Positions 8,054 through 17,508 of a DNA stretch of 46,268 bases are shown here, one piece after another. The stretch lies in assembly GCA_029977615.1 (NCBI GenBank), contig JAPOKO010000009.1, positions 1 to 46,268 of the forward strand. Direction: 5' to 3'. Below the pieces are notes generated by a model. It ran no database searches, was not told the DNA's origin, and saw only the letters and a program-made list of their open reading frames with translations. The stretch's first letter is position 1. Each line of letters begins with the position of its first letter. The position numbers were made by a program, and so were the translations under genes. This DNA is from a bacterium (GTDB lineage Bacteria > Actinomycetota > Acidimicrobiia > Acidimicrobiales > Ilumatobacteraceae).

Positions 8054-8681
8054 TTTCGTTCATTCCTCCTGTTGCAAGCAATCCTGCAATGAGTTCTGCA
8101 ATCTCTGCATCAGTCAACTTTGCTTCTGAATGCTTGCCAAACATGGTGTAGTAACGCGGAGGCATTGATCCTTCCTTAATTACCTCAATGGTCTCCTCCG
8201 CTTCACGCTGACGCGAATTCCATTCCTGATAATTCACCTTTTCGCGACCCTCATCAATATGACTTTGCACTGTCCACGAAATAGGCGCAACTGACGCATA
8301 CGCCGGATATTCGACGGAATTTGAATGACATCCGAAGCATGCATTAACCATGAGCTCTCGAGTGCGAGGAGTGGACCACGCCGGTTCACCATTTACGGGA
8401 GGATTTGAGTGGTCTTTCCCGTATGGAATGAATTGAATGATCAGCAGCGTTGCAACAGTCGCACCAAAGAAGACTGTCAATGCTTTTGCATTAGTGAGAG
8501 CGCTTTCACGAGGCTTGTAGATGTAGAACAACGTTGGTGCGGCGATGAGCAAGCCGATGACGATGTATGCGAACGGTGGCATTCCAATAAGAACACCAAC
8601 TGCTACGAAAGCAAGTGCAAACCCTGCAATCACCGCAACTGCAAGTCGGACTTGTAGAAGCATTCCAAATAATTTCCTCAT
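8046..8681 (-). CDS. Membrane-anchored haem-binding (cytochrome c-type) protein
   Basis: 211 residues. Three N-terminal membrane helices (about 10-32, 36-55, 66-84) are followed by an extracytoplasmic domain with CFGCH (Cys115, Cys118, His119) and GSMPP (Met173, possible axial ligand). The C-terminal part, with SVAPISWTVQSHIDEGREKVNYQEW, matches the Haem_bd domain found in many bacterial cytochrome-like proteins. It is probably a periplasmic-side electron carrier or haem sensor. Coupled by overlapping stop/start to the DinB gene upstream and the rhodanese gene downstream. Confidence 0.85.
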   Translation of the reverse strand: MRKLFGMLLQVRLAVAVIAGFALAFVAVGVLIGMPPFAYIVIGLLIAAPTLFYIYKPRESALTNAKALTVFFGATVATLLIIQFIPYGKDHSNPPVNGEPAWSTPRTRELMVNACFGCHSNSVEYPAYASVAPISWTVQSHIDEGREKVNYQEWNSRQREAEETIEVIKEGSMPPRYYTMFGKHSEAKLTDAEIAELIAGLLATGGMNEND

Positions 8682-9181
8682 CAGTTGTCACCTTTTCGGC
8701 CATCAATGCGTTCCCGCAAGAAATCAGCATGACCGCAATGACGGGCATACTCTTCGATCATGTGGATCAAGATCCACCGTAGTGACACTGGAGCACCCGT
8801 CTTAGGCCTCACAGCTAATGACAACTCATCTGGCAAGAGCCCAACAATGGCCAAACGTGATTCTGCAACTGCATTGTGCAAAACATTAATGCCTTCACTC
8901 AATGTTGCCGTATCTGGAAATTCAAAATCACCATCAGCAGTCCCTATTGCCACGTCACCTGAGATATAAAAATCGGGTAATTCAGACTCGTTTTTCAAAA
9001 TACGTCGAAACCAGTGGCGCTCAACTTCGGACATGTGACGCAAAAGGCCGAGAATAGAGAGGTTTGATGGCTCTACCGCGTGGCTCCTGGCCTGTTCATC
9101 GCTGATTCCAGTTGCCTTAGCAATGAGCACTGACCGGTAGTGATCAAGGAACTCATTCAACATTTCCAATTCCGCATTCAT
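8681..9181 (-). CDS. DinB/DUF664 family protein, possible thiol-S-transferase
   Basis: 166 residues forming a four-helix DinB-type bundle. His-containing motifs LLRHMSEVERHWFRR and LRWILIHMIEEYARHCGHADFLRE provide the expected metal-binding histidines. In actinobacteria this DUF664 branch is often annotated as mycothiol-dependent enzyme; the substrate is unknown. First gene of the redox operon; its stop overlaps the ATG of the haem-binding gene (TGATG). Confidence 0.85.
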   Translation of the reverse strand: MNAELEMLNEFLDHYRSVLIAKATGISDEQARSHAVEPSNLSILGLLRHMSEVERHWFRRILKNESELPDFYISGDVAIGTADGDFEFPDTATLSEGINVLHNAVAESRLAIVGLLPDELSLAVRPKTGAPVSLRWILIHMIEEYARHCGHADFLRERIDGRKGDN

Positions 9182-9252
9182 CTCATCAGGAATGTTATCA
9201 ACAGTTCAATTTCTGTTTACCTAAGCATGAACTTGAATCAAGGTATGGATGT

Positions 9253-9258
9253 CACACT
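9253..9258 (+). promoter_or_regulatory. Putative -10 element (leaderless MFS gene)
   Basis: CACACT ends 6 bases before the GTG at 9265. The same hexamer at the same distance precedes the heliorhodopsin gene. Confidence 0.35.
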
Positions 9259-9264
9259 CGATCT

Positions 9265-10557
9265 GTGATTCGTTTTCGACGAACCTCCTCCACGGTTCAT
9301 GTTCGACGACGAGATCTTTTCTCATACCCAAGCTTTCGCTATGCAATTTCGGGTCAATTTGTCTCGCAGGCTTCGGATGCACTTACGTCGTTCACGCTTG
9401 CAGAATTGCTTGTTTTTTCATTCAATAAAGGTCCATCGCTTTCCGCAATGGCCTGGACACTTTTGATTAGTGCGATTCCTCTCATTGTTGTGAGTCCAAT
9501 CGCAGGACATCTCGCAGACCGTTTCAATCGAAAGTCGTTACTTCAGCGCGGACACCTTCTGCGAGCGCTGAATACCGCAATTGCACTGCTTGCCACAAAC
9601 AGCCAGTTTCACGTCATTGGATACATTGTGTTTGGAGTGCTGCTAGGGCTCACCAGAATTCTGTACACCGCCAGAGCAACATCATTCCCCCGACTTGTTC
9701 GTAAGCACGAACTTGTCGCTGCAGATTCAACCTCGCTTATTGTTGGAGTACTTGCCGGTTCAACTGGAGCCGGGATTGGCATGGTGCTTGCAGGTAACTC
9801 GGTGATTGCGCTATCAATTGCGGTATTGGGGCAATCTCTTGCAGCGTGCCTGTTCGGTCGCATATCCACTGACTTGGGAATCAGCGAAAAGCGAAGGTCG
9901 CGTGGACACTTGATTCCGATGTTTCGCCAGTTGATGCAACCAAAGACGAAGTTTGCAATGTTTGCAACTGCGAGTCATCGATTGATTTTGGGAATCTGCA
10001 TTGCCAGCATTGCCTTACTGGTTGATTCCGGCTTTGGCTTAAACACCACCGGATATGTCGCGGTATTGGGCTTCTCGGCTGCTGGTGCATTCTGCGGTTC
10101 GCTCACCGCCGAATGGGTCTCGGAGCACTTTCCACGCAGATCGATCACTGTCATTGCTTTCTCGGCTTCATCAGCAGTAACGCTGATCGCATGCATTGCA
10201 GCCAGCCCTCAAATTGGATTGCTTTCAATCTCTGCCGCATCGTTTCTGTTTCAGAATCTTCGAGTGCGTTCGGATGCAACGATTCAGGCAAACGTTTCAA
10301 AGTCAAATATCGGTCATGTCTTTGCTGCATACGACATGTTGTACAACCTTGCATTCATCATCGGAGCAATTGCGGGAATTGGATTAAGTGGACTGTTTGG
10401 TTTTGCAACTGTCCTGGCGTGTGTTTCAACCGGTTTTGCTGCAATGTCTATTGTCTTTGCAGTAATTAATGACGGAAAATCGGACGACGATGTGTCGCCA
10501 ACTCTGCATCCCTCTATTTGGAGAGAGTTTGCGAAAAAACCTGCAACTGCTGCGTAA
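9265..10557 (+). CDS. MFS transporter
   Basis: 430 residues, GTG start, 12 predicted membrane helices. The loop between helices 2 and 3 carries GHLADRFNRKSLLQ, the MFS motif A (GxLaDRxGRr). The cytoplasmic middle loop is basic (SEKRRSRGHLIPMFRQ). The arrangement resembles the MFS_3 / enterobactin-exporter-like efflux branch, but no substrate can be named. It stands alone, divergent from the DinB redox operon. No ribosome site is visible and the start fits a leaderless transcript. Confidence 0.88.
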   Translation: MIRFRRTSSTVHVRRRDLFSYPSFRYAISGQFVSQASDALTSFTLAELLVFSFNKGPSLSAMAWTLLISAIPLIVVSPIAGHLADRFNRKSLLQRGHLLRALNTAIALLATNSQFHVIGYIVFGVLLGLTRILYTARATSFPRLVRKHELVAADSTSLIVGVLAGSTGAGIGMVLAGNSVIALSIAVLGQSLAACLFGRISTDLGISEKRRSRGHLIPMFRQLMQPKTKFAMFATASHRLILGICIASIALLVDSGFGLNTTGYVAVLGFSAAGAFCGSLTAEWVSEHFPRRSITVIAFSASSAVTLIACIAASPQIGLLSISAASFLFQNLRVRSDATIQANVSKSNIGHVFAAYDMLYNLAFIIGAIAGIGLSGLFGFATVLACVSTGFAAMSIVFAVINDGKSDDDVSPTLHPSIWREFAKKPATAA

Positions 10558-10727
10558 TTGATCGGTTTGCACGAACCGAACGGATCGTCGAATAGATAAC
10601 TGAAACTGTTGGCCAGACCATGAATGCAGCAAAGTAACTCATGGTTCTATGTGAATAGTGAAATATTGATTGTCTGAAAATACGAGATTACGTTGAAGTG
10701 AATTACCTGAAAACTCTTGTCGACTCC
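10558..10727. other. Intergenic spacer with two short inverted repeats
   Basis: The spacer holds a 6-bp hairpin, TCGGTT/AACCGA (about 10562-10579), just after the MFS stop, and a 7-bp inverted repeat, ACCATGA/TCATGGT (10617-10623 and 10639-10645). Neither has a T-tract. No small gene is convincing here. Confidence 0.35.
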
Positions 10728-10733
10728 TACAGT
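10728..10733 (+). promoter_or_regulatory. Putative -10 element (leaderless deacetylase gene)
   Basis: TACAGT ends 7 bases before the ATG at 10741; no ribosome site is present. Confidence 0.45.
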
Positions 10734-10740
10734 ATGAGAC

Positions 10741-11439
10741 ATGAAAATACTTGTGATTACCGCGCACCCAGACGATGTCGACTTTGGTGCCGGTGGAACA
10801 GTGGCAACCTGGGTTTCTGAAGGCCACGAAGTGGTGTACTGCCTTGTTACTGATGGTCAGGCTGGCGGATCTGACAACACCATCACACGCGATGAGATGG
10901 CACGTATCCGCCGGAAAGAGCAAACTGCAGCGGCAAACATTCTTGGTGTAACCGAACTGCACTGGCTCGGCTTTCCCGACGGTGCTGTAGTTCCAGACTT
11001 GAACTTGCGCCGCGAAATTAGCGCAGTCATTCGTATGGTCAAACCCGACCGCGTACTCACACAGTCTGCAGAACGTCGATACGACCGCATTTACGCGTCA
11101 CACCCTGATCACCTAGCAACAGGTGAGGCTGCGCTTTGTGCTGTTTACCCAGATGCGCGAAATGAGTTTGCGTTTCCAGAGTTGTTGAGTGAACGTGGTC
11201 TCGCGCCGCACAGTGTTCCAGAAACATGGATCATGGCAGGTCCAAACCCGAAGCATTTCATTGACACCACAGACATGCTTGATAAAAAAATTGAAGCGCT
11301 GCTGTGTCATGCAAGTCAGCATCAAGAACCCACCGAGCTTCCAATGCGAATGCGCGGATGGGGTGAGCAAATTGCTCAGGCTGGTGGTTTACCTGCAGGA
11401 AGAACCGCAGAGGCGTTCTTGGTTGTAGACACGAAATAG
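10741..11439 (+). CDS. PIG-L/LmbE family deacetylase
   Basis: 232 residues, zinc-dependent N-acetylglucosaminyl deacetylase fold. AHPDD (8-12) supplies His9 and Asp12 and ASHPDH supplies His124 as Zn ligands; Asp11 is the expected general base. Family members deacetylate GlcNAc-inositol (MshB) or cleave mycothiol conjugates (Mca) in actinobacteria, or act in bacillithiol and glycan pathways. At 232 residues it is shorter than MshB/Mca (about 290), so the exact substrate is open. It is a single-gene unit with its own leaderless promoter. Confidence 0.88.
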   Translation: MKILVITAHPDDVDFGAGGTVATWVSEGHEVVYCLVTDGQAGGSDNTITRDEMARIRRKEQTAAANILGVTELHWLGFPDGAVVPDLNLRREISAVIRMVKPDRVLTQSAERRYDRIYASHPDHLATGEAALCAVYPDARNEFAFPELLSERGLAPHSVPETWIMAGPNPKHFIDTTDMLDKKIEALLCHASQHQEPTELPMRMRGWGEQIAQAGGLPAGRTAEAFLVVDTK

Positions 11440-11458
11440 TTCTTCACTACGGAAGAAC
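11439..11458. terminator. Possible bidirectional terminator hairpin
   Basis: GTTCTTC and GAAGAAC form a 7-bp perfect stem with a 6-base loop between the convergent deacetylase and Thr-rich protein genes. T-tracts are weak on both sides. Confidence 0.4.
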
Positions 11459-11698
11459 AGTTGTTTCTGTTGGCAAAGTGATTGCGGCAGGATCGATTGT
11501 CGTTTCTACAGGAATCGTGGTTTCCACCACGGTGGTTTCTGGCGGGACAGTCACAGGCGGATCAGTTTTCACCACTTCTGGAATAGTGACGTACGAATAG
11601 TTCTTCACTGGCTGAGGTTGTCCAAGCCAGAATCCGAATGACACCAAGAAAACAAGAATTGAAAACAGAGTCGAATTACGTGGTCGACGGAACTTCAT
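11447..11698 (-). CDS. Thr/Pro-rich membrane-anchored hypothetical protein
   Basis: 83 residues. A basic N-terminus (MKFRRPRN) precedes one membrane helix (about 10-27) and then a low-complexity extracytoplasmic tail rich in Thr, Val and Pro (VPPETTVVETTIP). This tail style is frequent in Acidimicrobiia surface proteins. No domain is recognised. The ATG overlaps the MscS stop by 4 bases, so it is co-translated with the channel and may be a wall-spanning partner or simply a surface protein. Confidence 0.7.
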   Translation of the reverse strand: MKFRRPRNSTLFSILVFLVSFGFWLGQPQPVKNYSYVTIPEVVKTDPPVTVPPETTVVETTIPVETTIDPAAITLPTETTVLP

Positions 11699-12579
11699 GC
11701 CGTTACTCCTCCGCTCACCTTGATTGCCGCATAGGTACTGCGAAGTTCCGTCGCAATACGACGGCGCAATTCGCGCTCAACCTTCCATTGCTGCACCGGA
11801 AGCGACCTTCCTGCAACACGAACCTCGACATCGGCCTCGCCCAAACTGTCAACACCTTGAACACTCGGAACCTCAATCAACATTTCTGCAAACTTAGGAT
11901 CGCGGGCCATTTCTGCACACACACGGTCTATGCGAATGATTTCTTTTTCAATGTCACTTTCACGCGGCAGGGGAACCGTAACGAGTACACGAGACCAGTC
12001 GCGCGACATGTTCACGTTTTGTCGAAGCTGTCCGTTAGCAATGCTGATGAGATCACCATCAAAGGTGCGAATTTTGGTCACTCGCAGCGTTACTTCTTCA
12101 ACTCGTCCTTCTGCCCAACCCACTATTCCGAAGGGTCCTAGGCGAACAATGTCACCGACGCCGAATTGTCGTTCAGCAATGATGTACAAGCCGGCGATCA
12201 CGTCACCCACCATTTGCTGCGCACCGAAACCAAGTCCAGCACCCGCTACCGAACCCAAGAACACCAGAGCCGAAGACGGCAGATTAAGACGCAGAAACAC
12301 TGATGTTGTGGCAACAGCAATCACAATGAAATTGATGCCCCAACGCATGGCCCCCAAGACTGCGGCTCGGTGAGCACCAGTTGACAGAGCAGACAAATCG
12401 GAGGTGTCTGGATTGCGGTTTTTTACGCTCAAGATTTGCTGGTCTGCAATGAATGCCACCAGGCGCATAAACACGTGCGCGCCGGAAATGGTCATGATGA
12501 TGGCAACAAGATCGACGCGCAGCCACTGCGAAACAGTGTCCTTGCCAGTGGCGGCAATTAAAACAGCTAATGATTGCAT
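11695..12579 (-). CDS. MscS family mechanosensitive ion channel
   Basis: 294 residues from the ATG at 12579; an in-frame upstream ATG at 12675 would run 41 bases into the divergent heliorhodopsin gene and is rejected. Three membrane helices lead to the pore-lining helix AGAGLGFGAQQMVGDVIAGLYI and then the beta domain (FGVGDIVRLG ... GRVEEVTLRVTKIRTFDGDLISIANGQ). The C-terminal alpha/beta domain ends with a basic helix. It opens on membrane tension to release osmolytes on osmotic downshock. It is divergent from heliorhodopsin, with only 55 bases between starts. Confidence 0.9.
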   Translation of the reverse strand: MQSLAVLIAATGKDTVSQWLRVDLVAIIMTISGAHVFMRLVAFIADQQILSVKNRNPDTSDLSALSTGAHRAAVLGAMRWGINFIVIAVATTSVFLRLNLPSSALVFLGSVAGAGLGFGAQQMVGDVIAGLYIIAERQFGVGDIVRLGPFGIVGWAEGRVEEVTLRVTKIRTFDGDLISIANGQLRQNVNMSRDWSRVLVTVPLPRESDIEKEIIRIDRVCAEMARDPKFAEMLIEVPSVQGVDSLGEADVEVRVAGRSLPVQQWKVERELRRRIATELRSTYAAIKVSGGVTA

Positions 12580-12586
12580 CGATACA

Positions 12587-12592
12587 AGACTA
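12587..12592 (-). promoter_or_regulatory. Putative -10 element of the MscS gene
   Basis: TAGTCT on the minus strand ends 7 bases before the ATG at 12579, supporting that start. Confidence 0.45.
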
Positions 12593-12622
12593 CGAGAACC
12601 ACGGGTGGTGGCTGTGGCATGG

Positions 12623-12628
12623 CACACT
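12623..12628 (+). promoter_or_regulatory. Putative -10 element of the heliorhodopsin gene
   Basis: CACACT ends 6 bases before the ATG at 12635. It and the MscS -10 are about 30 bases apart, back to back, so the two promoters share one short control region. Confidence 0.35.
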
Positions 12629-12634
12629 TGAAAT

Positions 12635-13393
12635 ATGGACACCGAAATCAGCAAATTACGCAGGCTTAACCTCATTGCCGGATTGCTTCATCTCGCATCC
12701 CTCATTGGAATAATTACACTCTCCAACGATGCCGCCATGCCAGTGCGTGCCACGTATCTCACCGATGCCCCTACTCTTGACGCGTTCTCCGACCCCGTAC
12801 ATCTGTTCAACCTGAATATCAGCTGGATGATCGGCGCATTTTTGGCGCTGTCAGCCTTCTTTCATTTTTTGATCATTAGCCCAAAGTTTTTTCCTCGATA
12901 TAGCACCGGTCTCGCTGCTCGCCACAACTACTTCCGCTGGGTTGAATATTCAATTTCCTCATCACTCATGATCGTGGTCATCCTGCAACTGAACGGGGTC
13001 GCCGATTACATCGCATTATCTGGCATGTTCGGAGTGAATGCATCAATGATTTTGTTCGGCTGGTTACAAGAAAAGTATGCAAAGCCAGGAAGCGGGGATT
13101 TACTTCCTTTCTACTTTGGTTGCATTGCAGGAATCGTTCCGTGGATCATGATTGCCATCAACACCCTTTCGCCAAAAGGTCCAGCCGAGACAGTGGTGCC
13201 AGGTTTCGTGTATGGAATTGTCATTTCACTCTTCGTACTGTTCAACAGTTTTGCGCTTGTGCAGTGGAAGCAATACAAGGCCAAGGGCAAGTGGGCAAAC
13301 TACTTGTACGGAGAACGCGCTTACATCGTGCTCAGCCTTATTGCTAAGTCTGCACTCGCATGGCAGATCTTCTCTGGTGCGCTAGCTGTTTAG
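12635..13393 (+). CDS. Heliorhodopsin
   Basis: 252-residue seven-helix retinal protein of the heliorhodopsin family, whose N-terminus faces the cytoplasm, opposite to other rhodopsins. Diagnostic sequences are RWVEYSISSSLMIV in helix 3, with counterion Glu104 (Glu107 in HeR-48C12), and IAKSALAWQIFSG in helix 7, with retinal Schiff-base Lys238 (Lys241 in 48C12). His77 in helix 2 matches His80, and His19 in helix 1 probably matches His23. Heliorhodopsins have long photocycles and no clear ion pumping; light sensing or regulation is proposed. No retinal-synthesis gene is in the window. The gene is divergent from an MscS channel and its 3' end overlaps the convergent DedA gene by 4 bases. Confidence 0.95.
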   Translation: MDTEISKLRRLNLIAGLLHLASLIGIITLSNDAAMPVRATYLTDAPTLDAFSDPVHLFNLNISWMIGAFLALSAFFHFLIISPKFFPRYSTGLAARHNYFRWVEYSISSSLMIVVILQLNGVADYIALSGMFGVNASMILFGWLQEKYAKPGSGDLLPFYFGCIAGIVPWIMIAINTLSPKGPAETVVPGFVYGIVISLFVLFNSFALVQWKQYKAKGKWANYLYGERAYIVLSLIAKSALAWQIFSGALAV

Positions 13394-14019
13394 GATGTCT
13401 TGAGAGCTCGGCGACGCTGGTAAACCACGTACGCGAGTCGTGCTATCGCAGCAAGAATTACCACGATGACGATCCACTGAAATGTGGCAATAATGGGTTC
13501 CACTCGTTCCCAATTATTTCCGAGAATTGCTCCAGCACCGACAAGTGCAATGTTCCATACCAAGCTGCCTAGGAATGTGTACGCGATATACGGAATAAGT
13601 TTCATTCGACGGAAGCCAGCAGGAATCGACACCACTGAGCGAATCAGTGGAACACAGCGCCCAATAAGAACAGCGCTCATCGCGTGACGGTCAAACCATT
13701 CTTCTGCTTTAGTTAAATCCGACGCGCGTATTTGCACCCACTTACCGAACTTGCGAGTGAATGCATGTAGGCGATCGTCACCAATAATTGCTGCAATCCA
13801 ATACATGATGAGCGCACCACCAACTGAGCCCACGGTTGCCGCAATGATCATGAGGACTACCGATTCGCTACCCCGTTGAGCAACAAACCCGGCAAATGGA
13901 AGAACTATTTCAGAGGGAATTGGAGGGAATACATTCTCGGCAACGACGAGTAGCGCAACGCCTAGATAGCCAAGTTGTTCAATGACATCTTGAACCCACG
14001 TTGCAAGTGAACTCAACAA
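13390..14019 (-). CDS. DedA family membrane protein
   Basis: 209 residues starting with TTG 11 bases after the sdhB stop; no upstream in-frame alternative exists before a stop codon. The conserved re-entrant motif ENVFPPIPSEIVLPFAGF and a later block GRCVPLIRSVVSIPAGFRRMK are typical of the DedA/SNARE-associated (VTT) family, now linked to lipid scrambling and undecaprenyl-phosphate recycling. Probably the last gene of the sdhCAB transcript. About five membrane segments. Confidence 0.88.
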   Translation of the reverse strand: MLSSLATWVQDVIEQLGYLGVALLVVAENVFPPIPSEIVLPFAGFVAQRGSESVVLMIIAATVGSVGGALIMYWIAAIIGDDRLHAFTRKFGKWVQIRASDLTKAEEWFDRHAMSAVLIGRCVPLIRSVVSIPAGFRRMKLIPYIAYTFLGSLVWNIALVGAGAILGNNWERVEPIIATFQWIVIVVILAAIARLAYVVYQRRRALKTS

Positions 14020-14030
14020 GTCAGCAACTA

Positions 14031-14801
14031 CTAACGACTGAGCTCTTTGCGATTCTTGAACTTAGATGCGCGATAGTCCTTGTTCATGAGCGCAATAACG
14101 TCAATTGAAATTTCCTTAGGGCAAGCTGCCGAACATTCACCGTGGTTCGTACACGAACCGAAGTATTCATCCATCGTTTCCACCATTGCTTCGGTGCGCT
14201 TAAATCGCTCAGATTGACCTTGTGGCAGGAAGTTGAGGTGTGAAATTTTTGCTGCAGTAAACAAACTTGCTGCACCGTTCGGACACGCTGCAACGCAAGC
14301 ACCACAGCCAATGCATGCAGCAGAGTCCATTGCTGCATCAGCAACAGGCTTTGGAATTGGAATGAGGTTTGCATCCGGTGCGCCACCAGTTGCTGCAGTG
14401 ATAAACCCACCAGATTCAATAATGCGATCAAACGCACTGCGATCAACCATGAGATCTTTGATGATCGGAAAAGCAGTAGCCCTCCAAGGCTCAATCACAA
14501 TGGTGTCACCACTCTTGAATGTGCGCATATGCAACTGACACGTTGTTGTTGCCTTTTGCGGACCATGTGCAACACCATTAATCATGAGCGAACATGTTCC
14601 ACAGATACCTTCGCGGCAATCGTGATCAAACACCACAGCTTCTTTGTTCTCATTAATCAGACTTTCATTCAACACATCGAGCATTTCAAGGAACGATGCT
14701 TCATCACTGATTTCATCAATGGTGTAGTTCTCGAAATGACCCGTATCGGTTGGACCAGATTGGCGCCACACCTTCAGTGTGAGATTCTTCAGATGGCTCA
14801 C
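14031..14801 (-). CDS. sdhB: Succinate dehydrogenase iron-sulfur subunit
   Basis: 256 residues. N-terminal plant-type ferredoxin domain with [2Fe-2S] ligands Cys62, Cys67, Cys70 and Cys88. The C-terminal domain has [12 protein letters not shown] (163-174) and [12 protein letters not shown] (217-228) for the [4Fe-4S] and [3Fe-4S] clusters. It transfers electrons from the flavoprotein to the membrane quinone site. The ATG overlaps the sdhA stop by 4 bases, and gene order sdhC-sdhA-sdhB with one cytochrome gene indicates a type B complex. Confidence 0.96.
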   Translation of the reverse strand: MSHLKNLTLKVWRQSGPTDTGHFENYTIDEISDEASFLEMLDVLNESLINENKEAVVFDHDCREGICGTCSLMINGVAHGPQKATTTCQLHMRTFKSGDTIVIEPWRATAFPIIKDLMVDRSAFDRIIESGGFITAATGGAPDANLIPIPKPVADAAMDSAACIGCGACVAACPNGAASLFTAAKISHLNFLPQGQSERFKRTEAMVETMDEYFGSCTNHGECSAACPKEISIDVIALMNKDYRASKFKNRKELSR

Positions 14802-16717
14802 TTGTAGCTCCTTGTTGCAAGGTGAATCGATTCAAATACCAAATCTTCTGTGTGACGTTTTGGCTTCATTGCGTCACCCGTCCACTCCCAAGCAGCAACA
14901 TGGCAAAACTCCTCGTCATTACGCTGAGCTTCGCCCTCATCTGTTTGGTATTCGGAACGGAAGTGAGCGCCACAGCTTTCCTCGCGCGTGAGAGCGTCTT
15001 GACACATCGCCATTCCCAATTGGAAGAAATCGTCAACGCGGCCGGCCTTTTCGAGCGTCTGGTTAGTGCTGTCACCAGTTCCCGTTACACGCAAGTCGGT
15101 TTTGAACTCTTCGTACAGCGCTGGCAGATCGGTGAGCGCTTGTTGCAAACCTTCACGCGTGCGTTCCATGCCACACTCATTCCAAATGATCTTGCCGAGT
15201 TCGCGATGGAACCAATCTGGTGAACGCTTGCCCTTCACCGCAAGGTACCCGTTGTAACGAGCACTTGCTTCTGCTTCTGCTTGCTTAAACGCAGGATGAT
15301 CGGTGCCTGGAATTGACTTGCCCAACAACGTAGAGAGTTGGTTGCTAATGGTGTACGGCAACACGAAGTATCCGTCTGCCAAACCTTGCATCAACGCTGA
15401 AGCACCAAGACGGTTTGCGCCGTGATCAGAGAAGTTAGCTTCTCCTGCTGCATACAAACCCGGGATGGTGGTCATCAACTCGTAGTCCACCCACAGCCCG
15501 CCCATGGTGTAGTGCGTTGCTGGGTAAATACGCATTGGGGTCTTGTATGGGTCTTCACCAGCAATTCGCTCATACATTTGGAACAAGTTGCCGTAACGCT
15601 CTTCAACTACCTCGCGACCCAAGCGATCAATTGCTGCCGAGAAATCGAGGTTTACTCCATTTTTTAGTGGCCCAATACCTTGACCCTTGTCAACAAGACG
15701 CTTTGCCGCACGTGATGAAATGTCGCGCGGAGCCAAGTTGCCATACGACGGATACAAGCGCTCAAGGAAGTAGTCGCGTTCGTCTTCTGGAATTTGATCG
15801 GCAGGACGATTGTCATCGGCCCGCTTTGGCACCCACACTCGACCGTCGTTACGTAGTGACTCACTCATGAGCGTGAGCTTCGACTGTGTTTCGTCAGCCT
15901 GTGGAATGCACGTTGGGTGAATCTGCGTGTAGCACGGGTTTGCAAACAACGCGCCGCGGCGATGTGCTCTCCATGCGGCCGTGACATTACAGTTCATCGC
16001 ATTTGTTGACAGGAAGAACACGTTTCCATATCCGCCAGTTGCCAGCACCACTGCGTGTGCAGCATGCGATTGAATTTCACCTGTCAAGAGATCTCGAACA
16101 ACAATGCCAGCGCATCGGCCATCAATGGTGACGGTGTCAATCAACTCTGTTCGGTTGAACAAACGAACACCGCCAAGACCAACTTGACGAGCCATCTGCT
16201 GGTACGCACCAATGAGCAATTGCTGGCCTGTTTGGCCTCGCGCGTAAAACGTGCGACTTACCTGTGCGCCACCGAAGCTACGGTTGTCGAGCAAACCACC
16301 ATATTCACGGGCAAATGGAACACCTTGGGCAACCATTTGGTCAATGATGTCAACCGATACTTGCGCCAAACGATGAACGTTTGCTTCGCGCGATCGGAAG
16401 TCTCCACCTTTGATGGTGTCTTGGAATAAACGATTAATGCTGTCGCCATCTCCTTGGTAGTTCTTGGCGGCATTAATACCACCTTGCGCTGCAATGGAGT
16501 GCGCGCGACGTGGTGAGTCGTGAAACGTAAACGCATCAACTTGATAACCAAGCTCTGCCAATGTTGCAGCTGCCGATGCTCCCGCAAGACCGGTTCCTAC
16601 AACAATGATTTTGAATTTACGCTTGTTATTTGGATTAACAAGCTTTGCGTTTGCTTTGTAGTTGTCCCACTTTTCGTGCAACGCACCAGCTGGGATTTTG
16701 GAGTTAAACGTATTCAT
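14798..16717 (-). CDS. sdhA: Succinate dehydrogenase flavoprotein subunit
   Basis: 639 residues from the ATG at 16717; the open frame runs further upstream into sdhC but that extension has no family similarity. The FAD-binding loop [18 protein letters not shown] is followed by the covalent flavin site [11 protein letters not shown], with the flavinylated His. The substrate and catalytic region includes [12 protein letters not shown] and [25 protein letters not shown]. It oxidises succinate to fumarate in the TCA cycle on the cytoplasmic face. Length and the C-terminal AWEWTGD region fit the non-classical SdhA/FrdA branch of actinobacteria and Bacteroidetes. Confidence 0.96.
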   Translation of the reverse strand: MNTFNSKIPAGALHEKWDNYKANAKLVNPNNKRKFKIIVVGTGLAGASAAATLAELGYQVDAFTFHDSPRRAHSIAAQGGINAAKNYQGDGDSINRLFQDTIKGGDFRSREANVHRLAQVSVDIIDQMVAQGVPFAREYGGLLDNRSFGGAQVSRTFYARGQTGQQLLIGAYQQMARQVGLGGVRLFNRTELIDTVTIDGRCAGIVVRDLLTGEIQSHAAHAVVLATGGYGNVFFLSTNAMNCNVTAAWRAHRRGALFANPCYTQIHPTCIPQADETQSKLTLMSESLRNDGRVWVPKRADDNRPADQIPEDERDYFLERLYPSYGNLAPRDISSRAAKRLVDKGQGIGPLKNGVNLDFSAAIDRLGREVVEERYGNLFQMYERIAGEDPYKTPMRIYPATHYTMGGLWVDYELMTTIPGLYAAGEANFSDHGANRLGASALMQGLADGYFVLPYTISNQLSTLLGKSIPGTDHPAFKQAEAEASARYNGYLAVKGKRSPDWFHRELGKIIWNECGMERTREGLQQALTDLPALYEEFKTDLRVTGTGDSTNQTLEKAGRVDDFFQLGMAMCQDALTREESCGAHFRSEYQTDEGEAQRNDEEFCHVAAWEWTGDAMKPKRHTEDLVFESIHLATRSYK

Positions 16718-16722
16718 AAGTC

Positions 16723-17508
16723 CTACTTCACAATTCCTGCGATTACCGCAATTGGGAATGACACATTGCCGACAACAACGATGGTTGCAAAACCTGTTGC
16801 AAAACCGCGGCGCCAAGTATTGAATCGTGGATTATTCCAACCAAGCGACTGGAAAATGCTCCATGCACCGTGGAACAGGTGAATGCCTAACAGCACGTTT
16901 GCAAGCACGTAAAACGCGGCAACAACAGGACGATCCAAACTGCGCACGACATTTTCGTATACCTCGCCGCGAACGAACGTGCCGTCGGTGCCAACCGCGT
17001 TAACAGTTCCGAACGTGAAGTCGAGTAAGTGCCATACCAAATAAGCCAGCACGATGATGCCGGTCCAACGCATGGTGCGACTTGCGAACTTTGCTACTTG
17101 GTAATCGCGTGGGCCCTGATATTTCACTGCACGCGCAAAACGATTCAAGCGAGTGAGCGACCAGGCTGCATGCAAGTGGAGAAGCAACATGGTGATCAGT
17201 CCACCTCGCAGAATCCACAACACCACACCCTTCGGTGCAAGTGGGTACAACAATTTTTTTAAGAACTCTGCGTAATGATTGAGCGCTTCAGCACCCTGAT
17301 ACATCTTTAAGTTCCCGATCATGTGAAACAGAACGAAGCCCATCATGGCGATGCCACTGATTGCCATGACGTACTTTTTGCCCACGGCGGTTGAGTACAG
17401 ATCAAGAAGGAATGGACGTTTGCGACGAGTACCGACTGCGGTGGCCGTTGCTGGCTCCCGCTTGGAACCCAGTGTTGAAGAAGTTGTTGCCATAAGGATC
17501 GCCATCAC
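16723..17508 (-). CDS. sdhC: Succinate dehydrogenase cytochrome b subunit
   Basis: 261 residues, GTG start with GGAG 10 bases upstream (ATG at 17505 is equally possible). Five membrane helices carry candidate haem-ligand histidines His62, His111/His113, His160 and His210/His213, as expected for the di-haem type B cytochrome b558 that replaces the SdhC/SdhD pair. It anchors SdhAB and reduces the quinone, probably menaquinone. The first 30 residues are a Ser/Thr-rich cytoplasmic extension. First gene of the sdhCAB-dedA unit, divergent from the pyrophosphatase gene. Confidence 0.93.
   Translation of the reverse strand: MMAILMATTSSTLGSKREPATATAVGTRRKRPFLLDLYSTAVGKKYVMAISGIAMMGFVLFHMIGNLKMYQGAEALNHYAEFLKKLLYPLAPKGVVLWILRGGLITMLLLHLHAAWSLTRLNRFARAVKYQGPRDYQVAKFASRTMRWTGIIVLAYLVWHLLDFTFGTVNAVGTDGTFVRGEVYENVVRSLDRPVVAAFYVLANVLLGIHLFHGAWSIFQSLGWNNPRFNTWRRGFATGFATIVVVGNVSFPIAVIAGIVK

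Noticed and set aside
11695..12675. MscS start at 12675
   Set aside because: It would overlap the heliorhodopsin start and promoter; ATG 12579 has its own -10 at the expected spacing.
14798..16816. Longer SdhA frame starting at 16816
   Set aside because: The first 33 codons overlap sdhC and are Cys/Arg-rich without family similarity; the ATG at 16717 fits SdhA.
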